From the IMG/VR virus record IMGVR_UViG_3300015371_000059, positions 1 through 49,576 of that record: a stretch of DNA of 49,576 nucleotides. One strand, written 5' to 3'. Positions 38,245 through 47,123 of the stretch are shown here, one piece after another; the first letter of the stretch is position 1; every line of letters starts with the position of its first letter. Position numbers and translations under genes: made by a program. This DNA comes from a virus. The notes beneath the pieces were generated by a model, which worked only from the letters and a program-made list of their open reading frames with translations, made no database searches and was not told where the DNA came from.

Positions 38245-40134
38245 CTATCCGTCCGTTTCGAGTAGTTCGCCGCTGTCGGTTTCGAGCGGCAAAGGCAAGG
38301 TGCCGAACATGTCGTCGGTCGTGAGCGTTACGTCGCCGGTGCCGTACGTTTCGACGATGATGTAAGCGCCGTCCTCTTGCAGAATCAAATCGAGCGTTTC
38401 TTGCGCGAGGTATCGGTCGAGCGGGCCCGACACGCCCGCGTACCGGCGCCGGCAAATGCCGAGCGCCATGCGCGCGCGCATCGGATCGAGCAACACGCGA
38501 CACACTTGATGCAACTCGCCGCCGTCGAGATCGAATTTCGGATAGATGAAATTGACGGCGTCGCCGAGCTCCAACGTGTAATGCTCCATCGTCGTAAGCT
38601 CGAAATCTAGAAACTCGGTCCACGGTAGAAACACCGACCGACGCACCGCGACGAAACGCGCGAGTTGCGTCGACATCGTATTTGTGATGTCCTCGATCGG
38701 GTCCATCACCGAGTCGTCGGCCGGCGCCGAGATCAGCGTTCGAATGAGTTGCGATTCCGACAGCGACTTGTGATAGAGCTCGGGCGCACCGCCTTGAAAC
38801 TCCCACTCGCCCGAGCCGAGATATTGCGTCGTGATCTCTTCGCCCGCAAAGTGCGTTCCGATCATGCCCTCGCGTTCGAGGTATTGCCGCTCGGCTTGCG
38901 TCAGCGTGCCGGCGAAATTCACTTGCTTGGTTTGGTTGATGTTGCCCATGCACTGATACGCCGCGTATTGCGGCAACCGGTGCGTGAGCTTGAGCGACTT
39001 ACGGACTACATCGCCGACGCCGATCTCGGCAGAAACCGTGTACGCGCCGTCGGTCAAATCAATAATGACGGCGATCGCTTCCGGCCGCATCGTGGCAACG
39101 TAGAATTTCCCGTCGCGGTATTGCGACCAAAAACCGTTGATGGTGTTGCACGCTTCGTCGAGCCATTCGATGACGTTTTTCGGTTCGGTGATCAGTGTTT
39201 GGCAGTAGTAATCGTTGACCGAACCGTGTTCGATGCCGCTGTCAAAATAGGTGCCGTGCGGCGGTCCCATCAAGCCGAGCGCCGACAACCCGGCCTCGCC
39301 GCCGACGAAGAATTTGATCGCGTCCGATATACGATAGGAAGTTGCATCGCTGTCGCTGTCCGGCGGAAACAGAAACGTGTCGCAAGTGATTTGCGCGTTT
39401 TGCGGATCGCTCGTCAACTCGAAGTAACCGCCGAAATCGGTGTAATCGACACCGCCGCCGGTGAGCACGACGCCGTCGGCGCGAACGACCGGAACCGACG
39501 CATTCGTTGCGCGGTCGGCGTAGCGATAGCGGAATACCGGCGCCTCCGCTTCGAGCAACGGCGCCATGTTGTGCACGTAACCGAACGGCAGCGGCGCGAA
39601 CTTGTCCGCGTTCGGTCCGGTGCCGCCGATTTGCACCGTGCCGCCGATGCGCTTGTTCAGCAGCAACCCGATATCGCGCGCGCCGATTTCAATTTGGTTT
39701 TGATCGTTACCGGCCGACGCCTTCGCCATGTAGACGGTAAACAGATCGATGAAATCACTTCGCGCCCATGTCGGATCGCCGATCGCGATGCGCGCCGGTG
39801 AACCGTCGAGCGCGAGCGCCAGCACATAGTTGAGCCGGCCATCGGTGTTATTGAGAACGAAATCGCCCGCGATGTTCACCGCGGCCGCGCCGCGCAACGT
39901 CTCGCGACTTAGCGAGCGTTCGAGCGTCGGCGCCCGGATCAACGCCGGATCGTACGCAAGCGGCGGATCGTGTTGCTCGTCGACGTAGGGATGACTCGAC
40001 ACGTACAGCGTGCCGACCGTCGGCACGGCCGAGCTTCCGATGCCGACTTGATACATGTAATCGAGCTCGACGAGCACGCACGGTAACTTCGTCTTGCGGA
40101 ACCAATCGCGGTATTGATCCGCGGTGAGCGTCAC
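38245..40134 (-). CDS. tail tip / baseplate hub protein
   Basis: A 629-residue protein following the tape measure. Its N-terminus (PCVLVELDYMYQVGIGSSAV, then TLYVSSHPYVDEQHDPPLAY) and the body with IGARDIGLLLNKRIGGTVQI and LDEACNTINGFWSQYRDGKF resemble phage proteins that form the central tail tip. C-terminus QEDGAYIIVETYGTGDVTLT is strand-rich. Its place between tape measure and fibres fits. Exact family not certain. Confidence 0.72.
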   Translation of the reverse strand: MTLTADQYRDWFRKTKLPCVLVELDYMYQVGIGSSAVPTVGTLYVSSHPYVDEQHDPPLAYDPALIRAPTLERSLSRETLRGAAAVNIAGDFVLNNTDGRLNYVLALALDGSPARIAIGDPTWARSDFIDLFTVYMAKASAGNDQNQIEIGARDIGLLLNKRIGGTVQIGGTGPNADKFAPLPFGYVHNMAPLLEAEAPVFRYRYADRATNASVPVVRADGVVLTGGGVDYTDFGGYFELTSDPQNAQITCDTFLFPPDSDSDATSYRISDAIKFFVGGEAGLSALGLMGPPHGTYFDSGIEHGSVNDYYCQTLITEPKNVIEWLDEACNTINGFWSQYRDGKFYVATMRPEAIAVIIDLTDGAYTVSAEIGVGDVVRKSLKLTHRLPQYAAYQCMGNINQTKQVNFAGTLTQAERQYLEREGMIGTHFAGEEITTQYLGSGEWEFQGGAPELYHKSLSESQLIRTLISAPADDSVMDPIEDITNTMSTQLARFVAVRRSVFLPWTEFLDFELTTMEHYTLELGDAVNFIYPKFDLDGGELHQVCRVLLDPMRARMALGICRRRYAGVSGPLDRYLAQETLDLILQEDGAYIIVETYGTGDVTLTTDDMFGTLPLPLETDSGELLETDG

Positions 40135-40138
40135 GATT

Positions 40139-43100
40139 CTATTTCAAGCCGCTGTCGGCGAGCACCGATTGCAGACTGTTCGAGGCCGCGGTGATCGCCG
40201 CGCGTTCGTCGATCGAATCCGCGGTGTTCGAATCGGCGAGTTGCGTTAACAACTGTTGCAGAATCGTGCGCGTGAGCGCGAGCTCTTCGCGGATCGTCGC
40301 GTCGCTGGCGATCGGTCCGTTTGCCGGCAGCGCGGCCACGAGCGCATCCATTGAATCGGCCGGAAGGCCGGTCGGCAGCGTGCCGGCGAGATCGCCCAGT
40401 TGCTCGCGCACCGCATTGAAAATGTCGCGGTATTCCGTCGACGGCGCACTGAAAAACGATTGCGCCTCTTTCAGATACGCGTCGGCGAATTTCGTGATGT
40501 CGCCGAGCGCCGTCAAATCGCCGGCCTTCGCTTTCATCAGTTCGTCGACATAGGCAAACTGCGCTTCGTGCAATTGCTGCGCGGGCGACAGCGGCGAGAG
40601 GTTGCCGAGCGCGAGCCCTTTCAGATAGTCGGCGATGCCCGCGCGCAACCGCGCGAGTTGATCGAGCGTGTTGTCGACGCCCGTCTTGGTACCGTTCACG
40701 ATGTCGTTCCACCGCTCGGTAAGTTGCGCGTCGACGATCGCGAGCGCGGCGTCGTTGCCCGCGAAGATTTGTTTTTGCTGCCGGTACCATTCTTGCAGCG
40801 GCACCAACTGCGCGGCGATCGCTTCACCGTATCGATTGGTCAAATCCTCGAACCGCGCCAACCGTTCCGCCGCGACCGCATACGCCTTTTGTGCCTGCGC
40901 GAGTTGCGGCGTATATACATACGTGTATTGCGACATGTTGAACGGCGTCGGTTTCGCCAATGCCGCCGCCATCTTTGCCTTGATCGCGTCGACTTGATCG
41001 GCGTACAGCAACGCCGCATCTTGCAGTTGCGTGCCAAAATCCTTCGAGCCACTGGCGAGCGTGCCCAAGTCCTGCAAGCTCTGCCCGAACGCGTCGAGTT
41101 GTTCGTGTATTTGGTCCCACGCTTTGTTGATGTCGTTCGCCGCCTGGGTGGCGGTGGCGGCCGCATTGCTCGCCGCGTCGCCGAAACCGCCGACGCTGTC
41201 GATCAAATCGCCGATGACCGGAATCACCGCGTCGAATTGGTTTACAACGTCGCTGCCCTCGCCGTACAGCGCGACGAGTTGCGCCCGGAAATTGCGCACG
41301 CCTTCGATCGTCAGCGGCAACTCGTCGACGCCGAGCGCGTGCATTGCCTTGCCGAGCTCCGTCGTGCCGCGCGTCGCGTTGAATAGCACCGTCGAGTCGA
41401 CCGTTTGCCGCCCGCCCAATTGCTCGGCCGGCGTGAGGAAATGCTCGACGAAATACTTGCGCCCGGCCTCGGCCGCTGCGAGCAACCCTTGCCGCAACTG
41501 TTCGGCGGTGCCGTTCAGCGTCACGAACGCGTCGCTCACACCGAGCAACGTTGCGACCGCATCGGTGTCGCCGATCGCGATAAAGTGATTGAGAATCTGC
41601 ACGAATTGCTCGTGCGTTTTCGGAACTTCGATGCCGAGCTTGCCGAATGCGGTGTTGAGTCGCGTCGTCGCGGTCGCGGCGACGTCGGCGGCGGTGCCGA
41701 AATTCTGATTGAATGTTGCGAACGCCTGCGCGAACGCCTGCACGCCGCCGAGCGCGTCGACAAACTCGACAATCTTGCTCGGATCGAGCGACTTGAATGC
41801 GTCGCCGAGCCCTTCGATCGAGGTGCCGAACGCGGCGACGACGCCGACGAATCCGAGAATCTTGTCGGCACTTTCCTGCGTCGCACCGGCGAGCGCTTCG
41901 TCGATGCCCGCCGTAAAGTCGGCGTCGCCGATTGCCTTCGTCACGTCGTACACGCCGAGCAACGTGTTCGCGAATTTCGCGACCTCGTCGGCGGTGCCGG
42001 TGAACGCACGCGCCACCGCGCCGAGCGCCGGATCGAGCACGTCGAAGGCCGCGGCGACGACTTGTTGCAACACGCCGCCGCCGTAGCGCTGCAAAAACTC
42101 TTCGGTTGTTAGCGTGCCCTCGAACGAACCGAAGTCCGTCGATTGCAGGATGCCGGCGAGCCGATCGGTTTGCTCGGCCGTGAATCGTTGTTCGAACGCG
42201 TCGAGCGCGCCCGCAACAATCTTGTTGAAAATTTGCGCGGCCTCGCCGCTGAATTGTTGCGTATCGACGTCGGCGAAACCGAGTGCGCCGAACTTCGACG
42301 GCGTGCTGACGCTGTCCTCAAAGTCGGTGCCGCCGACTTGAAACCGGCCGCGCACTTCGGTCGGTTTCTTGTTCGCTTGAAAGTACGAATACGCCGCAAA
42401 CGCGAGGCCGAGCACCGGAATTGCGGCGCCGGCCACCGCGCCGAGCGCACCGACCGCGGCCGACATGCCGCCGATCGCGTCGGCGCCCGCCGTGAGGCCG
42501 GCGACAAGGCCCGAGCCGCCGGCGATCGCGTTCGAGGCGACGTTGGCGACGATGCCGAGCGACGACATGCCGGCGGAAAAGCCGGCGCCGAGCGCGGCCG
42601 CGCCCGCGGTGCCGGCGCTGAATAGGCCGCTACTGCCGCCACCGAACAGCATCGACAACAGATTGCCGCCACCGCCGGCACCGCCACCGCCGAGCACGTT
42701 CGCCGCGGCGCCTTGCGAGACGCCCGACAGCGTCGCCGAAATCTGCACGAGAAACGGCCGCAACGTCAGTTGATACAGGAAATCGAGAAAGATTTTTTTA
42801 CCGGCCGCTTTGAGGCGTTCCCACATGTTCACGCCCTTGTCGCCGATCGACTCGAACACGTCGCGGCCAATCTGATCGAGCGTGCTGAACATCGAGCGCA
42901 GTTGATCAAACTGTGTTTGAACGCGCTCGGTTTCGCCGACCGCGCCTTTCAGTTCCCGCAACCGCTGCAACTTCGCCGTGAGCGCGGCGACCTCCACCGT
43001 CACGTCGCCGTATGCGGCCGCCTCTTGCGCGAGTGTCAGTGCGTGCTCGGTTTCGGCGATGTCGAGTTGCACGATCTCTTCGCGCGTCTTGCCGATCTCT

Positions 43101-44593
43101 TGCGCGTGCCGCACCTCCGCTTTGATTTGATCCTCGACGGCGCGCACGCTGTCGGCGAGCTTCGCCGCCGTCTCGCGGATCGCCGCGAGATAATCCTTTT
43201 CGAGCTCGATCGCGCGACCGGTTTCGTCGTTCAGTTGCGCGCGGCCCAGAATGATGAATCGCACCGCTTCGGCGAGTTGCGGATACAGGAATTGCAACAC
43301 TTGAAAGCGCTCGGCGAGCTTGCCTTCGGTGAGCTCATACTCGGCGGTGATCAATGCGGTTTGCTTGAGCTCGGTGCCGTACTTCTGCAAGTGCACGAGT
43401 TGCGCTTGCAATTGCGTGCCGGTCTTGCCGAGCTCGGCCGCCATGTCGGCGAACGGCTTGAGCAACTTCACGAGACTGATCGACAACTCGTCGACGGCCT
43501 TCGCAACATTCTTGATCGGTGCCGCCGTCTGCGCGAGATTCGTCTCGGTTGTATTCTTGATCGTCGCCGTGCTCGCATTCGCGATCACCGAGGCGCGCGT
43601 CATCGCATTGCCGATCACATCGCCAACGTCGTTCCAACCCTCTTTGATGATCGACCACGCCTGCCGATAGTTGCCCTCGATCACGGCGATGAATGCGGCC
43701 GTGATTGCACCGATCGACTTGCCGACCGCCTGAAACGCTGCGACGACGCCGACGCCCGCGATCGCGAGCGCTTTCACGACGACGACGACGGCCTCGGCCG
43801 CCTCTTTGAATCCCTCGCCTTTGCTCTTCGCGTCGACAAATATGTTGGCGATCGCTTGCAGCGTCGGCAGCAACGCGGATGCGATCTCGCGGAATAGCGA
43901 GCCCTGCATCAATTTCAATTTCTCGAGCGTGTCGTTGAACGTGTCCGCTCGTTGCGCCGTGTCGGTTGTGATGCCGCCGTATTTCTGCCATTCGGCGATC
44001 AGTTCGCGCAGTTTCTCGCCGCCTTCGTTCAACATCGGAATCAGCGCGGCGCCGCCTTTCTTGAACAACTCATTTGCGAGCGCCGCTTTCTCGGGCCCGT
44101 CTTTGTACGACTTGAATTTGTCGGCGACGTCGAGCAACACCTCGGACATCGGCCGCAGCGCGCCGGTTGTAACGTCTTTGATCTTGACGCCCATCGACTC
44201 GAACAACGCCGTTGTTTCGGCATTGCCGCCGGCCGCGTCGGCCATCGCTTGCGCGAGCTTTTGCGTGCCCTTCGCAACGGTTTCGAGATCGACGCCGGAT
44301 TGCTTCGCCGCGTACGCCAATCCGCCGAGCGTTTCAACCGCAATGCCGGTCGACTTCGACAAGTCGTTGAGATGGTCGGCGTAATCGATCACCGACTTGA
44401 TGCTCGACACGAGCGCACCGAACGACACGCCGACGCCGATCAATCCGAGCGTCTTTTGCACCGTCGCAAATGCGTCGGACATTTGCTTCGCGGCGTTGTT
44501 GACGACGTTCGTCGCCTGTTTCATCCCGACGACGAGCGACGCGATGTTCGTCGCGAGATTGATTACGAGATCGCCGACGACGTTACTCGCCAT
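40139..44593 (-). CDS. tape measure protein
   Basis: A 1484-residue protein that sets tail length and enters the tail tube. N-terminal motif AKQMSDAFATVQKTLGLIGV, GLAYAAKQSGVDLETVAKGT and PMLNEGGEKLRELIAEWQKY are the classic tape-measure opening. The middle holds long coiled-coil helices (RAIELEKDYLAAIRETAAKL), a glycine-rich hydrophobic block (GGGGAGGGGNLLSMLFGGG) with membrane-like segments, and further helices. At about 0.15 nm per residue the tail would be roughly 220 nm. Overlaps the chaperone frame by 11 bases. Confidence 0.95.
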   Translation of the reverse strand: MASNVVGDLVINLATNIASLVVGMKQATNVVNNAAKQMSDAFATVQKTLGLIGVGVSFGALVSSIKSVIDYADHLNDLSKSTGIAVETLGGLAYAAKQSGVDLETVAKGTQKLAQAMADAAGGNAETTALFESMGVKIKDVTTGALRPMSEVLLDVADKFKSYKDGPEKAALANELFKKGGAALIPMLNEGGEKLRELIAEWQKYGGITTDTAQRADTFNDTLEKLKLMQGSLFREIASALLPTLQAIANIFVDAKSKGEGFKEAAEAVVVVVKALAIAGVGVVAAFQAVGKSIGAITAAFIAVIEGNYRQAWSIIKEGWNDVGDVIGNAMTRASVIANASTATIKNTTETNLAQTAAPIKNVAKAVDELSISLVKLLKPFADMAAELGKTGTQLQAQLVHLQKYGTELKQTALITAEYELTEGKLAERFQVLQFLYPQLAEAVRFIILGRAQLNDETGRAIELEKDYLAAIRETAAKLADSVRAVEDQIKAEVRHAQEIGKTREEIVQLDIAETEHALTLAQEAAAYGDVTVEVAALTAKLQRLRELKGAVGETERVQTQFDQLRSMFSTLDQIGRDVFESIGDKGVNMWERLKAAGKKIFLDFLYQLTLRPFLVQISATLSGVSQGAAANVLGGGGAGGGGNLLSMLFGGGSSGLFSAGTAGAAALGAGFSAGMSSLGIVANVASNAIAGGSGLVAGLTAGADAIGGMSAAVGALGAVAGAAIPVLGLAFAAYSYFQANKKPTEVRGRFQVGGTDFEDSVSTPSKFGALGFADVDTQQFSGEAAQIFNKIVAGALDAFEQRFTAEQTDRLAGILQSTDFGSFEGTLTTEEFLQRYGGGVLQQVVAAAFDVLDPALGAVARAFTGTADEVAKFANTLLGVYDVTKAIGDADFTAGIDEALAGATQESADKILGFVGVVAAFGTSIEGLGDAFKSLDPSKIVEFVDALGGVQAFAQAFATFNQNFGTAADVAATATTRLNTAFGKLGIEVPKTHEQFVQILNHFIAIGDTDAVATLLGVSDAFVTLNGTAEQLRQGLLAAAEAGRKYFVEHFLTPAEQLGGRQTVDSTVLFNATRGTTELGKAMHALGVDELPLTIEGVRNFRAQLVALYGEGSDVVNQFDAVIPVIGDLIDSVGGFGDAASNAAATATQAANDINKAWDQIHEQLDAFGQSLQDLGTLASGSKDFGTQLQDAALLYADQVDAIKAKMAAALAKPTPFNMSQYTYVYTPQLAQAQKAYAVAAERLARFEDLTNRYGEAIAAQLVPLQEWYRQQKQIFAGNDAALAIVDAQLTERWNDIVNGTKTGVDNTLDQLARLRAGIADYLKGLALGNLSPLSPAQQLHEAQFAYVDELMKAKAGDLTALGDITKFADAYLKEAQSFFSAPSTEYRDIFNAVREQLGDLAGTLPTGLPADSMDALVAALPANGPIASDATIREELALTRTILQQLLTQLADSNTADSIDERAAITAASNSLQSVLADSGLK

Positions 44594-45208
44594 TTTCTTT
44601 AGTCCTCGCGGCCATTGCGTACAACCATGCTTTGGTTTTCGGCGACACGATGTCGTCGTCCTCGGATTTCTCTTCGAACAACATGAAATCTTGAATCGTC
44701 AATGCTTCGCGTTTCGGGTCGCGGTGAATGTTCGCGAGCACCGTGCAGATCAACGCGGCGTGAACGTCCGCACGGCGTTCGCCGTGCGGTTCGAGTGCGA
44801 GAAACTGAAACCACTCGATCAGTTCCTCGTATGTGATGCCGTCGAGCAATTCCTCGACGGTGCGCCCGAGTTGCCATGCGAGCCGGAATACGGCGCGGCG
44901 AGCCGGATCGGCCGCTAGACGTTTTTTTCTGCGCTCGCCTTCGTCGGCAAGATGGCGTCGAGTGTCGCCTTCACGCCGTCCCAATCCAAATCCATGAACT
45001 CGTCGATTTGCTCCTTCGCATACGACTCGCCGTTTTCATGGCACAAGCATTTTTTGAACGTCTCGCGCGCCGTCGTGCGCGACACGGCTTTGCCGCCTTG
45101 CGTGACGTCGGCCATCTGAAACATAAAATCGCCCGACGGTTTGCGATAGTGAATCTTGCGAACGTCGCCGTCGAAATCGATCTCGATCTCGTGCACTTTC
45201 CTTGACAT
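44583..45208 (-). CDS. tail assembly chaperone GT fusion made by -1 frameshift
   Basis: The downstream frame (44583 to about 44984) has no good start of its own; it is read as a fusion with the upstream protein by a -1 shift at A AAA AAC (44927-44921). The fused protein would be about 208 residues: 96 from the first frame, then RLAADPARRAVFRLAWQLGR and the helical T part with VEELLDGITYEELIEWFQFL. In lambda and HK97 relatives the G and GT proteins coat the tape measure before tail polymerisation. The pattern and place between major tail protein and tape measure are diagnostic. Confidence 0.87.
44915..45208 (-). CDS. tail assembly chaperone G
   Basis: A 97-residue zero-frame product ending ASAEKNV. 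The sequence EIEIDFDGDVRKIHYRKPSG, then FKKCLCHENGESYAKEQIDE, is typical of small tail chaperones. AAGGAG lies seven bases upstream of the ATG, within the 3' arm of a stem-loop (45217-45250). G is expected to be far more abundant than the GT fusion. Confidence 0.85.
   Translation of the reverse strand: MSRKVHEIEIDFDGDVRKIHYRKPSGDFMFQMADVTQGGKAVSRTTARETFKKCLCHENGESYAKEQIDEFMDLDWDGVKATLDAILPTKASAEKNV
44921..44927 (-). promoter_or_regulatory. -1 ribosomal frameshift slippery site
   Basis: The minus-strand heptamer A AAA AAC in the zero frame of G (codons GAA AAA AAC GTC TAG) is a canonical X XXY YYZ slippery sequence. After slipping, the next codon is CGT and the T frame continues. Confidence 0.85.
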
Positions 45209-45216
45209 GCTTTGCT

Positions 45217-45250
45217 CCTTCGAGGGAAATCGCTCGACGTCCCTCGAAGG
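45217..45250 (-). other. 11-bp stem-loop covering the ribosome site of tail chaperone G
   Basis: CCTTCGAGGGA and TCCCTCGAAGG pair perfectly around a 12-base loop. On the mRNA the 3' arm includes the AAGG part of the Shine-Dalgarno sequence of G. It may control G translation or stabilise the transcript. Confidence 0.65.
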
Positions 45251-45264
45251 AAACGCCGAACGGA

Positions 45265-45717
45265 CTACATCAACGAGCCGGCCGGAACGCCCGGCGTTAG
45301 ATCGACAGCGCCGGACACTTTCAGCGTGATCCGCGCCGTTTGCTTGCCGTCCACCGCCGCGCCAAACTCGCAACCGGTGACGGATGCCAAAAATTCGAAC
45401 ACGTCGTAAGTCGCCGCCGCGGCCGACGTCGGCAGTGCGACCTTGAAATGCTCCGGATCGGCATTCGACGCAAACATTTCGTACATTGCGACTTGCTCCG
45501 TCGCGCCGCGCCAATTCAAATCCGCTTGTACCTGTCCGTAATCGGCAAGGCCCGGAACGCTTTCCTTCGCTTCCGATTCCAGATCGGTGACATCGATCGT
45601 CGCCGCGGTGCCGGTCGGACCGGAAATGTTCGTCACGCTTTCGACGAGTGCATACGTGCTCGTCGTCCCGCCCGCGGAATGCAGCAACTTGCTTTTCTGT
45701 GCGTTGCGACCTGCCAT
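45265..45717 (-). CDS. major tail tube protein
   Basis: A 150-residue protein building the tail tube. MAGRNAQKSKLLHSAGGTTS, then TYALVESVTNISGPTGTAAT, DVTDLESEAKESVPGLADYG and EFLASVTGCEFGAAVDGKQT, follows the lambda gpV/TTP pattern. It precedes the G/GT genes and tape measure. GGAGGTGA lies nine bases upstream of the ATG, inside a hairpin. Confidence 0.9.
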   Translation of the reverse strand: MAGRNAQKSKLLHSAGGTTSTYALVESVTNISGPTGTAATIDVTDLESEAKESVPGLADYGQVQADLNWRGATEQVAMYEMFASNADPEHFKVALPTSAAAATYDVFEFLASVTGCEFGAAVDGKQTARITLKVSGAVDLTPGVPAGSLM

Positions 45718-45727
45718 GATGGTTCAC

Positions 45728-45747
45728 CTCCGGTCGAATCACCGGAG
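45728..45747 (-). other. 7-bp stem-loop covering the major tail protein ribosome site
   Basis: CTCCGGT and ACCGGAG pair around a 6-base loop; on the mRNA the 3' arm contains the GGAG of the Shine-Dalgarno sequence. Similar in layout to the hairpin before gene G. Confidence 0.6.
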
Positions 45748-45809
45748 AGGCCGCATCGAGGCGTGCCCGGACAAGTGTTACGGAGCATTCGCAGCGCGGC
45801 AGCGCGGAG

Positions 45810-45953
45810 CTACGATTGCGGATCGTCGTCATCGTTTTCTCGCTTCGGCGCCATTTCGAGCGCCTTCGTTTTCACCCATTCTTTCGCCGCCTGCGCGATC
45901 ATGTTCAACGCCCGCACGCATAGCGTCGCGAACGTGAGATCGGCCGGCGTCAC
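45810..45953 (-). CDS. small protein between tail terminator and tail tube genes
   Basis: A 47-residue helical protein (MTPADLTFATLCVRALNMIA, then AKEWVKTKALEMAPKRENDD). GTG start overlaps the preceding stop (GTGA). Small, helical and acidic at the end; function unknown. Confidence 0.55.
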   Translation of the reverse strand: MTPADLTFATLCVRALNMIAQAAKEWVKTKALEMAPKRENDDDDPQS

Positions 45954-46294
45954 GTGTCGAACCACAAGATGAATTGAAACGACGAGCGATACAGACTCGG
46001 CTCGTTTTCGAATCCCGGCGACGCGACTTCGACGCCGGCAACGACGAACGTCGTCGCGGCCTGCATCTTTGCGTCGGCCTCTTTCATGTACTCGTCGGCG
46101 TTGTATTCCGTCGTCGAGTACGCATCGATTTGCACGAGCCGCCGCCGCAATCCGTCGTCGCCTTCGAGCGTGTACTCGTTGCTGCCGGCGATCACCTGGA
46201 CGACGAGCGCCGGCAGCGTGCGCTTGTCCGGCAGTCGTCCCTTGTGCGCGCGCAGCGGATCGAGCGCGTCAACGACCATTTCCTCGACGCTCAT
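45950..46294 (-). CDS. tail terminator / completion protein (DUF3168-like)
   Basis: A 114-residue protein that would cap the tail tube at the head end. EEMVVDALDPLRAHKGRLPD, then RTLPALVVQVIAGSNEYTLE and RLVQIDAYSTTEYNADEYMK, matches the DUF3168-type fold. Its place between the gp10-like gene and the major tail protein is standard. Confidence 0.83.
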   Translation of the reverse strand: MSVEEMVVDALDPLRAHKGRLPDKRTLPALVVQVIAGSNEYTLEGDDGLRRRLVQIDAYSTTEYNADEYMKEADAKMQAATTFVVAGVEVASPGFENEPSLYRSSFQFILWFDT

Positions 46295-46752
46295 GCTTTC
46301 GCCGCCCGCTCGATCGCGACCGCGAGCCGGTTGCGCACGGCGTCGATGCTTTCCTGTGCGGTGTTTTCGAACGCCGGGCGCATGAACGGTTGCGCGTCCA
46401 TCTTCGACGTGCCGTATTCGAGAAACTTCGCGTAAAACGCGGGCCCGTCGGCTTGATACTTCCGCCCGGCGCGTTTCAGTCGGCGGTTCAATGCGGTGTT
46501 GCCGTATTTCAACCGCACGCCTTTGACGCCGACCGAATGTTTCGCGACGTTGTCCTCGGCCCGGCGCCGAAACGCCGTGACGTTCGCTTTCAACACGCCG
46601 GTGCGCACCGGCGCCGTTGCTTTCACCGCGTCGCGCATGGTGAGCGCGCCGGCATAGTTCGCCGCGCGCAAACCGTTTTTCGCGACCTTCGGCCCGAATT
46701 CGAGCAACTGCCGTTCGAGCTCCTGCAAGCCTTCGATCCGAAACTCAATCAT
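46291..46752 (-). CDS. HK97 gp10-like tail completion protein
   Basis: A 153-residue protein. MIEFRIEGLQELERQLLEFG, then DAVKATAPVRTGVLKANVTA and AFYAKFLEYGTSKMDAQPFM, is the clear HK97-gp10 signature (PVRTGxLK and FLEYGTSKMxAQPFMRPA). Acts at the head-to-tail junction. Overlaps both neighbours (ATGA). Confidence 0.92.
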   Translation of the reverse strand: MIEFRIEGLQELERQLLEFGPKVAKNGLRAANYAGALTMRDAVKATAPVRTGVLKANVTAFRRRAEDNVAKHSVGVKGVRLKYGNTALNRRLKRAGRKYQADGPAFYAKFLEYGTSKMDAQPFMRPAFENTAQESIDAVRNRLAVAIERAAKA

Positions 46753-47123
46753 CGCGTCGTTTCGTCGGCCACGTCGGCGCGCTGATCAATGAGCCCGGTG
46801 CGACAGATCAATTGCATGTCGCTGCGGCGTGAGTCGCCGTCGTGCCCGACGTTCAGAATGTCGTAATACTTCTCTTCCGCCGCGTAATAGACGCGCATTT
46901 TGTCGGTGATGCCGGCGAGGTGCCGAATCGTGATCAGCGCGTTTGCCTCGGCGAACGTCTGTTGCGCGATGAACAGCGCGCGGCCGCCTTTGTCGACGAT
47001 CTCGGCCGGCACGTCGGTTGCGAACGCAAAGTAATCACGCACGTCGTCGCCGTGCGTGTCTTGTTGCTCGCCCGGATAATCTTGAATCTCGATCCGGTGA
47101 CGCAACCGCCCGGCGTCGATCAT
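46749..47123 (-). CDS. head-tail adaptor / head closure protein
   Basis: A 124-residue protein with MIDAGRLRHRIEIQDYPGEQ and FIAQQTFAEANALITIRHLA and KMRVYYAAEEKYYDILNVGH, the signature of the SPP1 gp16-like head-tail joining family. ATG at 47123 chosen because the upstream gene stops across it. Placed between collagen-adjacent genes and the tail completion genes. Confidence 0.85.
   Translation of the reverse strand: MIDAGRLRHRIEIQDYPGEQQDTHGDDVRDYFAFATDVPAEIVDKGGRALFIAQQTFAEANALITIRHLAGITDKMRVYYAAEEKYYDILNVGHDGDSRRSDMQLICRTGLIDQRADVADETTR

Noticed and set aside
38665-39801. 378-residue plus-strand frame over the tail tip gene
   Set aside because: Composition and lack of motifs mark it as an antisense shadow.
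42713-43897. 394-residue plus-strand frame over the tape measure gene
   Set aside because: Arg/Leu/Asp-rich shadow of the coiled-coil coding strand; no ribosome site or family.
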